Under the pieces are notes generated by a model that did not search any database, had not been told where the DNA came from, and saw only the letters and a list, made by a program, of their open reading frames with translations. The position numbers and the translations under genes are program-made. Below, piece by piece: positions 1 to 9,777 of a stretch of DNA of 64,000 bases. The DNA is from Pyrenula massariospora (Eukaryota; Ascomycota; Eurotiomycetes; Pyrenulales; Pyrenulaceae), in assembly GCA_021030905.1 (NCBI GenBank), contig JAGFMI010000003.1, positions 62,001 through 126,000 on the forward strand, in the 5' to 3' direction. Each line of letters starts with the position of its first letter. Within the stretch, counting starts at the first letter, position 1.

Positions 1-365
1 TCCCAAATACGCGACCATGCGTGGCAGAAATTGTGAAAGCATTCTCCAACGCGTCGGATGCACAAGTGTTCGACGCGCTTAATTTCTCCACAGACGTGCA
101 TCTTGAACGTGTACCATCCCACCCTGGCCCGTCGACCCAGCTGAGGCCCATCTTTAGACGCTCCCCTGACCATCAGTCAAGGTAAATCCGTCTGTATCTA
201 CTTTGAGGACTTGATTGATATCATTTTGGTCATCCTCGGGTTGCGGCAGAGCAGCCGTGTCATCCCTCCACCGCTCTGCAACTGTAGGCAAGCCGCCTTT
301 CTCTCAGCACCAACGACCTCGTCCTCACCTCCGATCTTTGTCACCTTTACAGCTTCTCCGAAGCT

Positions 366-1482
366 ATGGACTCCCAAACCCCTCCACCAGACCCAATCAT
401 CATCGATCAATCTGAGATTTCCGGTCTCGGCCCCTCGGTACCGGCAGACCATGACATGGGCGGCACCACAGACGAGCCTGCTAACGGCGCAAACAATGCC
501 TACACAAATGGACAAAATCGCCAGCATTACATTTCACAGTCCACAGAGTATCCACAACAGCAGAATCAACCTTTCTCGCCCTCAGAGAGTGATCCGGGCT
601 CGAGATACAACTCGCCGAGCATGGCGTTTGTACAACAGCAAGGGGGATCAAGACCAGGCTCCGGATTAAGTGGGCAGCAGGGGTACGATAGGCAGTACCA
701 GCAGGAGACCAGACAAGCGCAGCAACAGCCACAGAACAAGAATAGTGTAGTGATCAAGGTGGGGATGGTTGGAGATGCACAGATTGGAAAGACGAGTTTG
801 ATGGTAAAATATGTGGAGGGAAGTTGGGACGAGGATTATATCCAGACCCTTGGTACAAATTCCTTGAGATCGATAACTGAAGAGCGAAGTGCTAATCTTG
901 TTCTGCACAGGAGTGAACTTCATGGAAAAAACCATCTCGATCCGGAATACCGAAATCACATTTTCCATCTGGGATCTAGGGGGCCAGCGGGAATTTGTCA
1001 ACATGCTGCCGTTGGTCTGCAATGATGCGGTGGCGATCTTATTCATGTTCGACCTCACCAGAAAGAGCACGCTTAACAGCATCAAGGAGTGGTATCGGCA
1101 GGGGAGAGGCTTCAACAAGACGGCCATCCCGTTCCTGGTTGGCACCAAATACGATCACTTTATCAACTTCCCGCGAGAGGACCAAGAAGAGATCAGCACA
1201 CAGGTATTCTCATGTTCTCTTGAGGTGAGGTAGCATCCCTAACTTTTACATAGGCAAAGCGTTTTGCGAAGGCTATGCGCGCAAGCCTCATCTTCAGCAG
1301 TACTAGTCACAGCATCAATGTGCAAAAGGTACAATCTTTCGCCGTTCTACTCTCCTTACTCCCTACTTATGCATTTCTAGATTTTTAAAATTGTCCTCTC
1401 GAAAGCCTTTGACCTGAAATGCACTATTCCCGAGATCGAAACAACGGGTGAACCGCTTCTCATCTACCAACAAGTCGTATGA
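366..1482 (+). CDS. spg1: Spg1/Tem1-type septation GTPase
   Basis: Ras-superfamily GTPase that switches on the septation initiation / mitotic exit network at the spindle pole body. Four exons (366..852, 911..1203, 1254..1328, 1381..1482) give 318 residues with all phases matching. The first ~127 residues are a Q/P/S-rich tail, followed by a complete G domain: P-loop GDAQIGKT at about 136-143, switch II WDLGGQ, and the base-recognition motif GTKYD. The LGGQ glycine variant and the absence of a C-terminal prenylation cysteine fit the Spg1/Tem1 class rather than Ras or Rho. The N-terminal tail is longer than in yeast; filamentous-fungal orthologues commonly have one (from memory). The ATG at 366 is the first in frame. 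A Cyk3-like cytokinesis gene lies downstream on the same strand. Sure of the family and the splicing. Confidence 0.95.
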
Positions 1483-2485
1483 CCAATATCTACCATCAAG
1501 CGTGAATTTCCCAGTCCAGGAATGCCAGCAGATACAGAGCGAATGAATTAATGGAGTCTACGCAATGAAAGGAATGTCTAGCCAAGACGAAATCAAGAGA
1601 AGGTGGAACGAAGTGATAGCCAAAGAACCCTTTCTTTCCTATTTTGGGAGTTCAGAAGGACAGGTGGATGGATGAATCGGTGTTCAATTAGCAAGGAGCT
1701 CATCTGTGTGTTTTTCCCTTTTTTCGGTCAAGCATTGAAAGCGTGGTTTTCTTGTGTCTATTTTAGGTTGAGTGGAGTGGAACATAGTGGGCAAGATGAC
1801 AGGTAAACCTTGATGTAGTGGAGTTGCTCCAAAGGGGGGCGCTGGCTGGAAGCGAGGTCACTGACTGTGAGACCGGCCAGATAGGGCAAAGGAATGTATT
1901 TACCGATGCTGCAAAGCAGAGACGTGAGCAATGTCTGAAGCTTACAACTGATATCCCAGGCGTCTAAGCGTACAGGGATGTATATTTTATTATGAAAGAC
2001 CTTGCTTACATACTCCCGACGCAGCTTTTCTTTGCACTTCACCGTTTGATGCAAGATTGTCTTGAATGCGGTCGCCGTTAGACTGTCACTCTACCATCCT
2101 GCCCCCGAAAGTGAAGTCTAACGGTCCCGAGAGGCAGTAAATTTCAAAGGCCTTCAAAAACATATTTCAGATCAATTAAAGCACAAGCAGTCGACTCCCG
2201 TGTGTTTCTTGGTAACGATCACACTGCATCCAGTTGTGCTTTCTCAGGGGAGAGCGCAGCGCGAGCCTGTCCTACGTACCTACTGCTAGGTACCTCATAT
2301 ATCAGATAGCCTTCCGAACGGAATCGCGGGGCGGAGTCCGCTCAGCCTTGTGAAGCCCGCGCTTGACCACTGATTTCCATTGCAACGCCGGCCCCCATGT
2401 GCCGAAGCACCTCATAAAAGCTGGCTTTCTCCTGTTTGCTTTCTTCGTTTTTGATAATATGACATGGTAGCTGGCGTCAAGTGCC
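1483..2485. other. intergenic, spg1 to cyk3-like
   Basis: 3' flank of the GTPase gene and promoter of the next gene. The open frames here are short, lack family features and are not supported as genes. No repeat or RNA gene seen. Confidence 0.6.
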
Positions 2486-4609
2486 ATGGCTGAAGATCCG
2501 CAGCCTCAGAGCATTGCTCAACGAATAGCGGCGCTGAACTCGTCTCATATCGGCCGTATTCCTGGTGACCCACCTTTACCTCGGCCAAAGCCAGCACTAC
2601 CTGTCAGTCGGCCGGCCATAACTCAGAGACAGAAGACCGTCAATAACCCTCCAGCTCGGGTCAATGGCTCCGTGACCATTGCAAGCATTGGCAATCAGCC
2701 AAATACGGCCCCAGAGAAAGAGCTTCTTCCCCCGCCTCTAGTAACACGAACCGCTTCCAATACCACCAGCAGACCAAAAGGAGTGCCTCCACCATTACCA
2801 ACCAGAAGACCTTCCACGCAGCCATCGCCTGCCCTCCCTCCACGACGGCCCTCCGAGCAGACCGAGAGGCGAGACTCCAGTGAATCCACCCTGTCTACAA
2901 TATCTACGATATCGGGAGTATCAAACGGTACAGCCGTTACAAATGGCTCCAGGAGGAAATCTACAGACGCGGGAAAGGCTGTCAAAGCTCCAGCATGGGG
3001 CGACACGGAGCTTCCACCCCTCCCAACGAGGAATTCTGAGGTAAATGGCACACAAAAGTCACAGGAACGGCCGAAACATGCTGTACGAGCACCATCGAGT
3101 ACACAGAAGGTTATCCCTACTGTTTCCTCGGAGAATCTGAGACCTGTACAGTCTTCGAAACCGTCGCTGCCTCCGCGGTTGCCACCGCGAACAATTTCGT
3201 CGCCAGATGCGACGTCTACGACTTCGGAAGATGTCGAGCCTGCACGCAAACTCCCGCCACCAGTGCCATCCGTCGCAGAGCTGGAGAAGGTGAAGAGGTC
3301 TGCTCTTTCATTTGGTCTGAACAAGCCAAAAGAGGGGCCTTCTACCGGGTCCGCAACACAGTCACTTGTGAATGGCGTGTCGTCCCTTGCAAAGGACACC
3401 CCAAACGGCTCTGAACCTCCACCAGTCCCCCTCGCATCACGCCCTGACATGTCCAAAATTCAAGCCACCAAACCCACCGCAACCTCATTTCCCACTGTCT
3501 GTTATACATGCCGCGATTTTTCCGCGCCCGACCACCATGCCACCCTCTTCCCTCGACAAAGTGTACGCTCTCTGCCTGAACTTGCTATCTCTCTTACTTC
3601 TCCATTTCCTTCAGACACGGACAAAGCTCGGGCAATATTTGTCTGGCTTCATTACAATATCCTCTACGATGTTGACGCCTTCTTCAATAACGCTGTCAAG
3701 CCTTCTACGCCACAGTCTACTCTGACCACCGGTTATGCTGTCTGCGAAGGTTACGCAGCTCTCTTTCATAATATTGCTACACATGCTGGCATGGAGTCCG
3801 TCTCCATCACTGGTCACGGCAAAGGCTTCGGCTATGCTCCCTTCACAACCCCGCCACCTTATGATGGGAACCATGCCTGGAACGCTGTCAAGATCGACAA
3901 CGGTGAATGGAAGCTCATCGACTGCTGCTGGGGTGCTGGTCATGTGGAAGGTAAAGGAAAGCCGTACCAGCAGATGTTTCATCCTGAATGTTTTACTATG
4001 AGCAACGATGAGTTCTCTCTAAAGCACTTCCCCCAGAACAAAGATCAATTCTTTGGTGCGAAAAGGCGAACGTGGGAGGAGTATATTATGATCAATCCAG
4101 AAACATATCTTACGGGTGGGATTGAGCCACCGACACTGTTCAGCAATGCAAAAGATGATTACGGGATCGGGAAAAATACGCTGCAGCCGGCAAGCAAGAA
4201 GATCAGTATTCGGGAGAATGGGGGAAGAGGGCCGGTGAGGTTTGAGTTTGCGCTCCTCTGTCCACACTGGACTCTACAGACGCATGTCAAGAAGGGACCG
4301 CCACCGCTCTTCATTCTCGCAATTCACGGCGTTGACGGAAGGAAAGATGATTACGTCACCTTTGAATATATTCCTGGGCCACAGGGAGCGACAGGGGGAG
4401 GGGAGCGATGGGTCGCGGACATTTCAGATAGAAGGGAGTTGGGTGCACCAGGACAAGGGTTGACAGTGTTCGCCGTCACGAGCTTTAATGAGAGAAAGAC
4501 AGAGCAGCAGGCGAGAGGATTGAGGGCAAGGGAGTTTAATGAGGGAAGGTCAAGGAGGGGGGGCTTTTCAATGGGTTTTGCCGGGGTTGCGGCCTGGGAG
4601 ATCGTCTGA
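2486..4609 (+). CDS. Cyk3-like cytokinesis protein with transglutaminase-like domain
   Basis: Single-exon gene, 707 residues. Residues 1 to about 325 are a proline/serine-rich disordered region with many PPLP and PPRLP-type stretches, typical SH3 ligands. A transglutaminase-like domain follows at about 345-520, with Cys420 in YAVCEGYA, His463 in GNHAWN and Asp479 in LIDCCWGAG spaced as the papain-like triad. A C-terminal beta-rich region of about 150 residues follows. Proteins of this layout are related to Cyk3, which acts at the division site in primary septum formation. No N-terminal SH3 domain is visible, unlike yeast Cyk3, so this may be the SH3-less fungal branch. The start ATG sits in a good context (gccATGG). 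The neighbouring Spg1 GTPase gene supports a septation role. The family call is firm; the exact orthology is less so. Confidence 0.8.
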   Translation: MAEDPQPQSIAQRIAALNSSHIGRIPGDPPLPRPKPALPVSRPAITQRQKTVNNPPARVNGSVTIASIGNQPNTAPEKELLPPPLVTRTASNTTSRPKGVPPPLPTRRPSTQPSPALPPRRPSEQTERRDSSESTLSTISTISGVSNGTAVTNGSRRKSTDAGKAVKAPAWGDTELPPLPTRNSEVNGTQKSQERPKHAVRAPSSTQKVIPTVSSENLRPVQSSKPSLPPRLPPRTISSPDATSTTSEDVEPARKLPPPVPSVAELEKVKRSALSFGLNKPKEGPSTGSATQSLVNGVSSLAKDTPNGSEPPPVPLASRPDMSKIQATKPTATSFPTVCYTCRDFSAPDHHATLFPRQSVRSLPELAISLTSPFPSDTDKARAIFVWLHYNILYDVDAFFNNAVKPSTPQSTLTTGYAVCEGYAALFHNIATHAGMESVSITGHGKGFGYAPFTTPPPYDGNHAWNAVKIDNGEWKLIDCCWGAGHVEGKGKPYQQMFHPECFTMSNDEFSLKHFPQNKDQFFGAKRRTWEEYIMINPETYLTGGIEPPTLFSNAKDDYGIGKNTLQPASKKISIRENGGRGPVRFEFALLCPHWTLQTHVKKGPPPLFILAIHGVDGRKDDYVTFEYIPGPQGATGGGERWVADISDRRELGAPGQGLTVFAVTSFNERKTEQQARGLRAREFNEGRSRRGGFSMGFAGVAAWEIV

Positions 4610-6354
4610 TGAGATGGTCTGGAAGGTACGTTTGGGAGAAGTTTGATCAAGGTAGGCAAAAATGTGTCTGTAATGAGTGGACCTGGTGTATAACACCTCA
4701 CAAATCAAGCGCGGAAAAAAGCATACTTCACATTTTCAAACGGAGCGAGAGCTAGCAAGCAGTAATATACAGAATTAGATACCCAATGACAGCCGGCGGA
4801 TCGACCTTCCAGACGCCTAAGTGATTTGTTCCTTAGGTTCGTCTTGTCAATGGCTCTATATACGGGCTGCGACTACTGTCCAAATTCCATGCGAAATCAA
4901 GAGCATCATTTGCTGACTATGTTGGCCATTGTCGTTGTTCAGTCGCGACGGGTGCTCGGTGCTGTTCACTTCGCATAATCTCCACTCTCCAAGGAGTGAT
5001 TGACCGTTCGTGAGGCTAGGCTTATTGTGTGTTGTGGATGAGACTCCCGCATCGTACGATAGGTCTTTGTTCCACATGCCTTTTCTGTTTACGCACTACA
5101 CATCATCATTTGTCTTATTATGGTCAAATTTCACGGAAAATGGTTTGGGTGGATGTGTTCAACGACTGTGCTCAGAAGTTCATGAAGCCTGAGCTCTCGG
5201 AAGCGGTACCATCGACCGAACTGTCTCACGTATTATCTAGAAGAATGCTCTGAAGACTTTCGGATGGAGCATTCCGAGCTACCCGGAAAGCTGACGTGAC
5301 CATTAAAGATTGACATCTGCAAATCGCACGTTTCTAGTTCGAGAGCATGTCCCTGCTATGAACCCCTATCTTCTGGCTATGAAGACCAGCCCACTCACCG
5401 TAGAGTCATATTGATGATTAGAAGGGATGTCGACTGGTGCTTGGAGCGAACATGTAGTAGTCAACACTAAACGTTGGTACGGTCTGATGTTTGATGACCT
5501 TCCCTTTGTTGAACGATTTTGTTACCCTTCATCACCTCTTCTGTGACATGTTTCACATACGAACCTGTCGAACAGAGGTGGTAAACGCGAGGGGTTGTAT
5601 ATTATTTTTAATTTTTCTATCTATTTTGGTGAGCAGACGAATTTTGCTCGCGAGCTCGAAAATAATGCTCGTTTAGGTTTAGCGCGCTTTTATCCTATTG
5701 TATAGACGACAATGAGCATATCGCTTGACAGAATCCTTACGCTGTTTATCGCTCTCATCGTTTCGAAACGATACATATATATGACTGAAGCCTGCCTCCT
5801 GAGGCCCCAAGACGAGTTGAGCAACTTTTGTCGTAAGGTGGGAGATTATGCAGGACAGAACTGAGACTTTGCCCACACCACCTAGCTCGTAAAGATACTG
5901 TAGTCAGAATTCGGATAGAAATTTACTCGGGATCACTGTTCACAATATTGACCGCGTAATTGGAATTCCGAGACGTCATGACTGATCCTCTGTTGAAACT
6001 TTTCTATAGCTTGTATAGAATAAGTCCGTTCTTCGTCCTAGGTGAGTGGTCATGCATCACACGTTTCTCCGGCGTGCTTCACCGAGTCTACCAAAAAAAA
6101 CTTCTCACAATGTGACTCATCCTCTAGGCTGCTAAGCTGTTTAGGCCTCTGTCCGCTTGTGGCCGAATCAGTCCGCGGAGGAGGATATTCACTTCGGCTT
6201 CAGTGATGCCTTGACCAACTGGTCCAAGCATATACGTAGCTTCTTTGCACGGTTGGATTTCTAAATTCCCACATCACTCTCCTCTTTTCGGCATCTGAGG
6301 CATCTTTTCGATTCACCATCCGTACTCCACGTTTTTGATTCTTGACCTGGCGAC
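4610..6354. other. intergenic, 1.7 kb
   Basis: No open frame here shows coding character or a recognisable domain on either strand. The stretch around 5430-5720 looks AT-richer. No terminal repeats seen. It marks the change from conserved cytokinesis genes to the accessory A/B/C block. Confidence 0.6.
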
Positions 6355-7978
6355 ATGGCTGAAAATCGCTTTCGCCTCCATGCGGTGAGGACCCCAACAT
6401 ACAGCATTGAAGAAGATCATGTAGACTCCTCTAGTATGCATCTTGCTTTGACAGTGCTAGTTCTAGGCAACTGACTATGTCTCTAGTCTACGCTGAACCG
6501 TCCCTTGCCGCCGAACCCGTTGACAGCGACGGTTATGACCGTAAGTGACCATGATGTGTATTTTGTCTAACCTAACCTGTAGCGCAGGTGATTTTCTACT
6601 CTCACCAAACACCGGCTTCACCAATGTCTTCCAAGATCGTGCCATCATCCTAGAAGCCATCGAAAACCTCAGAACGGAACAGCGTCAGCTCAAGGAGTCG
6701 CAAGCACAGGTGAATGAAAATATCCAACGGCTCATACAGAATAGCGAAGATATGAGCAAAGCGCTGAACGACAGTCTTATTACCATCAAAGAATTGAGCG
6801 AAGCGAACACTAAGAGCCTGGAGGACAAAATCAGTGAGAAACTTAAAGCCAATAGCGACAAGCTTACGACTTATTGCACCCACACCAAATGCGACATCAG
6901 CGATCTCCAAGGAACTGTCTCTGGCGAGGCTAAAAATCTTGCTCAGAAGCTAAATGAAGTTAAGCTCATGCATGGTAATGTGAGCATCGATAACGTCGAG
7001 AGTGCGTTTGATCATGTCGGCAAAGTTGATCATGTTGGCAGAATTGATCATGTTGGCAGGATTGACCATGTTGGTAGAGTTGACCATATTGGTAGAGTTG
7101 ACCATGTTGGCAGAGTTGACCATGCTGGCAGAGTTGACCATGCTGGCAGGATTGATCATGTTGGCACAGAAGCTAAAAGCTACATTGGATATCTTGATGG
7201 GCAAGTTGAGACTATGCTGAAGAAGCAGGCGGACAAATTCTGCGAACAGTTACGTGATGGGCTTGAGAAAACCCTCGAGCACGCTATTGTTCAGCTGAAT
7301 AATAAGAAGATATCAAACTCCGAAGATGATGTCAAGAATTCAGGGGTGCAGACTGATACTCCTGGGCCGGAACCCCCAACTCAACTTTTGAGCCCCCGAC
7401 AGAGAGTAGCGTCATCGAAAGCATCAAGAGAAACAAGTGAGGCGAACGCTATATCGGCAACATCTGTCACGTCCACCTCAAGTTCTAAGAAGATCGGACG
7501 GCTTCCCGTTGCTCTAGATTTTCCTGCTGGCTACTTATACCATTACAGCAACTACTGTCAAGAGCCTGGTCAAATCTACATCGCTTTTCCGCGTTATTTT
7601 ATGGACAACAAGGGGCATCTGCTATCCTCGCAAGCCCAGTCAGACCTACAATCAGGAGCCAATACATTCCTCGAGGATCATCTTATGCAGAAGGTCAAAT
7701 CATTGTCAATCGACTGGGACTTCGAATTTCCTGATCTTGAGGCCCCAAATTGCCAACTCAGGTTAAGTGAGCTGAACTCAAAGGATTTCTTCGCGCCATC
7801 CACTGCAGTCTTGCTGGCTCAGGAGAGCGATTTGAAGGAAGAAATGAAATTGAACGAGCTCATTTTTGTATTCGATGAGGTGGCTGCTTTTCTGAACATA
7901 CACCACGGCTTGCGGCTGGGATTTGTAATGATACCATGCAAAGTTGGCCCTTCTGACATGGAAAAGGCGCCCCTTTAG
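6355..7978 (+). CDS. Orphan family member A: coiled coil, hexapeptide repeat, C-terminal domain
   Basis: I do not recognise this protein. The best model is 6355..6384, 6435..6540, 6588..7978, giving 508 residues; the 6541 donor (GTAAGT) and the 6587 acceptor agree in phase, while the first intron (50 bp) is less certain. A long heptad-like helix begins with IILEAIENL at about residue 63 and runs through ENIQRLIQ and further polar-helical sequence. Eight and a half copies of a hexapeptide of the form DHVGRV start at residue 187. A low-complexity S/T linker follows, and then a globular C-terminal domain from about residue 360. The coiled-coil start (VVLTAIENL in member C) and the C-terminal domain are shared with the genes at 8.6 and 12.1 kb. 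No signal peptide or membrane segment is evident. It is probably an intracellular lineage-specific protein of unknown function. Confidence 0.7.
7010..7168 (+). repeat. 18-bp coding minisatellite (hexapeptide DHVGRV-type)
   Basis: Eight consecutive 18-bp units plus a partial ninth, in frame within gene A. Each unit begins GATCATGTTGGC or a close variant and encodes D-H-[VIA]-G-[RK]-[VI]. Units differ mainly by synonymous or conservative changes. The 18-bp period keeps the frame, so copy number can change without breaking the protein. Confidence 0.95.
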
Positions 7979-8588
7979 CAAAGGTTCACCGAAACACTGA
8001 CGTTGTTGGCTCGCGGCAATGACACTTAGACAGCAAATTGGCGGGCTGGGGGCAAGATATTTGGACGTCAACACATAATTCTGTCTAAATCGCAGGCTTC
8101 GTCGGTCAGCGCTTGGGTCTTGAAACTCGCTCGATGGAGCCAGATGATGCCCTCAATCACAACAATTAGTTCGTAGCCAGTTATTCGTCTTAGCATAGAA
8201 TATTCATTTCATTGAATGGTGAAAACTAGATGTCTCTCAGCGAGCCCATCATTACTCAACCATTGATCCCGTGTTACACGGATTGTTCTACCCCTATTTT
8301 CTTCACAAACATGGTTAGAGCGCCAAGACTGGGAATCGCTGCGATCCCTGGAGCTCGGAGGTTGCATCATCCATCTTCTACCTCTAAACAATTTTTTATC
8401 ATGATGACACGGCATGGCTTCACTTAAAGCTAGAATGCGTCGAACTTGGGTCTAGAACCGGCGATGTCTGGAGACAACGAGCATCGATCTGCAGACACTA
8501 AATTAGCCTCAAAATCATGCCATCAAAATAGCTGCGACTACTATCTTCAAGGCGTTCTCATCTCTCGTTTTCAGCTCTGAAGGTGCAG
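7979..8588. other. region between family members A and B
   Basis: Holds a 65-codon open frame at 8230..8427 that starts MSLSEP and faintly resembles the second exon of gene A (MSLVYAEP). It could be the remains of the 5' half of member B, but no splice path to the B domain could be supported. Nothing else seen. Confidence 0.4.
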
Positions 8589-8976
8589 CTCGGCTGCCCC
8601 ACCGATTGTGCTCCCCGTCAACTGGGCCAAGCATTACCTGGACAACTTTATTACGGAAGGCTACCCTCCTTGCATTGTCTATGTCTCTTTTCCAGACAAT
8701 AACCCCAATGCCTTCGAGGGCAAGCTTAGCCATTTTGTCCGCCATGAGGTCAACACAAAGTTAAGAATATTCTGCGTTCGAACTAGATGGTCCGTAAAGA
8801 ACAAGTGGGAAAGAGTTATCTTTCCTCCTCGCCCCGAGAGTCTGACCTTGGATCGCACAGGGTATACCTTGCATGAAGTGCAACGCTATCCCTTCGTTAA
8901 TTCGCCTTCAATACTATTGATCAAACGTCCAGATGCCTCGAATAAACGAGCTACTGATGAAATGAGATTACTTTGA
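8589..8976 (+). pseudogene. Orphan family member B: isolated C-terminal domain, probably 5'-truncated
   Basis: An open stretch of about 125 codons encodes only the C-terminal domain found in members A and C. Its start LPVNW..HYLDN matches SPISWLEYYADM in C, and HEVNTKL matches VQVNTKL in C. FCVRTRWSV..FPPRPE matches LCVCWDL..YPPPSRH, and YPFVNSPSILLI matches DPFRNLSSSSAPTVLLV. There is no in-frame ATG at the 5' end; TGA at 8578 closes the frame just upstream and an acceptor-like GTGCAG ends at 8588. No coiled coil precedes it. It is either the last exon of an unresolved gene or a truncated paralogue. A short open frame at 8993..9199 just downstream is unexplained. Confidence 0.45.
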
Positions 8977-9777
8977 GTAAAGATAGCCGACTTTGCCGGT
9001 AAGCATGGTTGTCGCTTGGGATGGACCAAGCTGTACTGTGGGATACGACGGCTTGAAAGATGGCAAGCTCTTCATGGTCGGTTTCTCGGCGCTGCGCATG
9101 ATAGGACCGAATGGACTAATTATTAACTTGACGCAATCCGATCCGGCAGCTAGCATGATTTTTGAGCCCTCTTTGCAGCGTTCTAAAGCCTACAGATAGA
9201 AAGGAGATGTGAGCAAAGTGAGGTACCAGAGGTGTCGCGTCGCACATCTTCTTATTCCGCAGAAAGAATACGGGTCATGAGGAGCCGATTTTCTACTATC
9301 CCGACACATTCCACAGTCATCTCGCGCAAAAGACACGTGACGCTGGTGTGTTACTGACTTTCCGCAGTTATAGTACCAAAGTCTACCAGCCCGTCCGTCT
9401 CTCTTGACCAGAAGCATTCCTTTGTGTTCCATAATCATTGTGTTAAGGCAGCACAGCTTTCAATCTTCAGCTCTGCAGTCTTGAAACAAAGCTTGAAGTA
9501 AAAGACCCTTACTTCTGCTGTAAAATGCCTTTGTGTCGGCATAAACGTTCCTTTGTTTTACAATTTCCTGTCCTCAACTACTTTGTATGTCCGGCGGCAG
9601 GCTTACTGATCCACTCTCGCAGTCCATTTAAAATTCACCATTGACTCAGCAATGTTCAACTTAGTCGTGTATCCGTTCTTTTAACAACCAGTGACTATTT
9701 GAAACCGAGAGATTGTCATGTTCTAAAACTTGTACTTTTCAGCAAAACACCATCTTAAGTATCTACATCTTTCAACG
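8977..9777. other. intergenic, B to protease-like gene
   Basis: Contains a 68-codon open frame (8993..9199) with protein-like composition but no recognisable motif; it could be a further fragment of member B or chance. The rest is promoter of the secreted gene at 9778. Confidence 0.4.

Noticed and set aside
2695-3456. 253-codon minus-strand frame
   Set aside because: Shadow of the Cyk3-like coding sequence; G/S-rich composition is the complement of proline codons.
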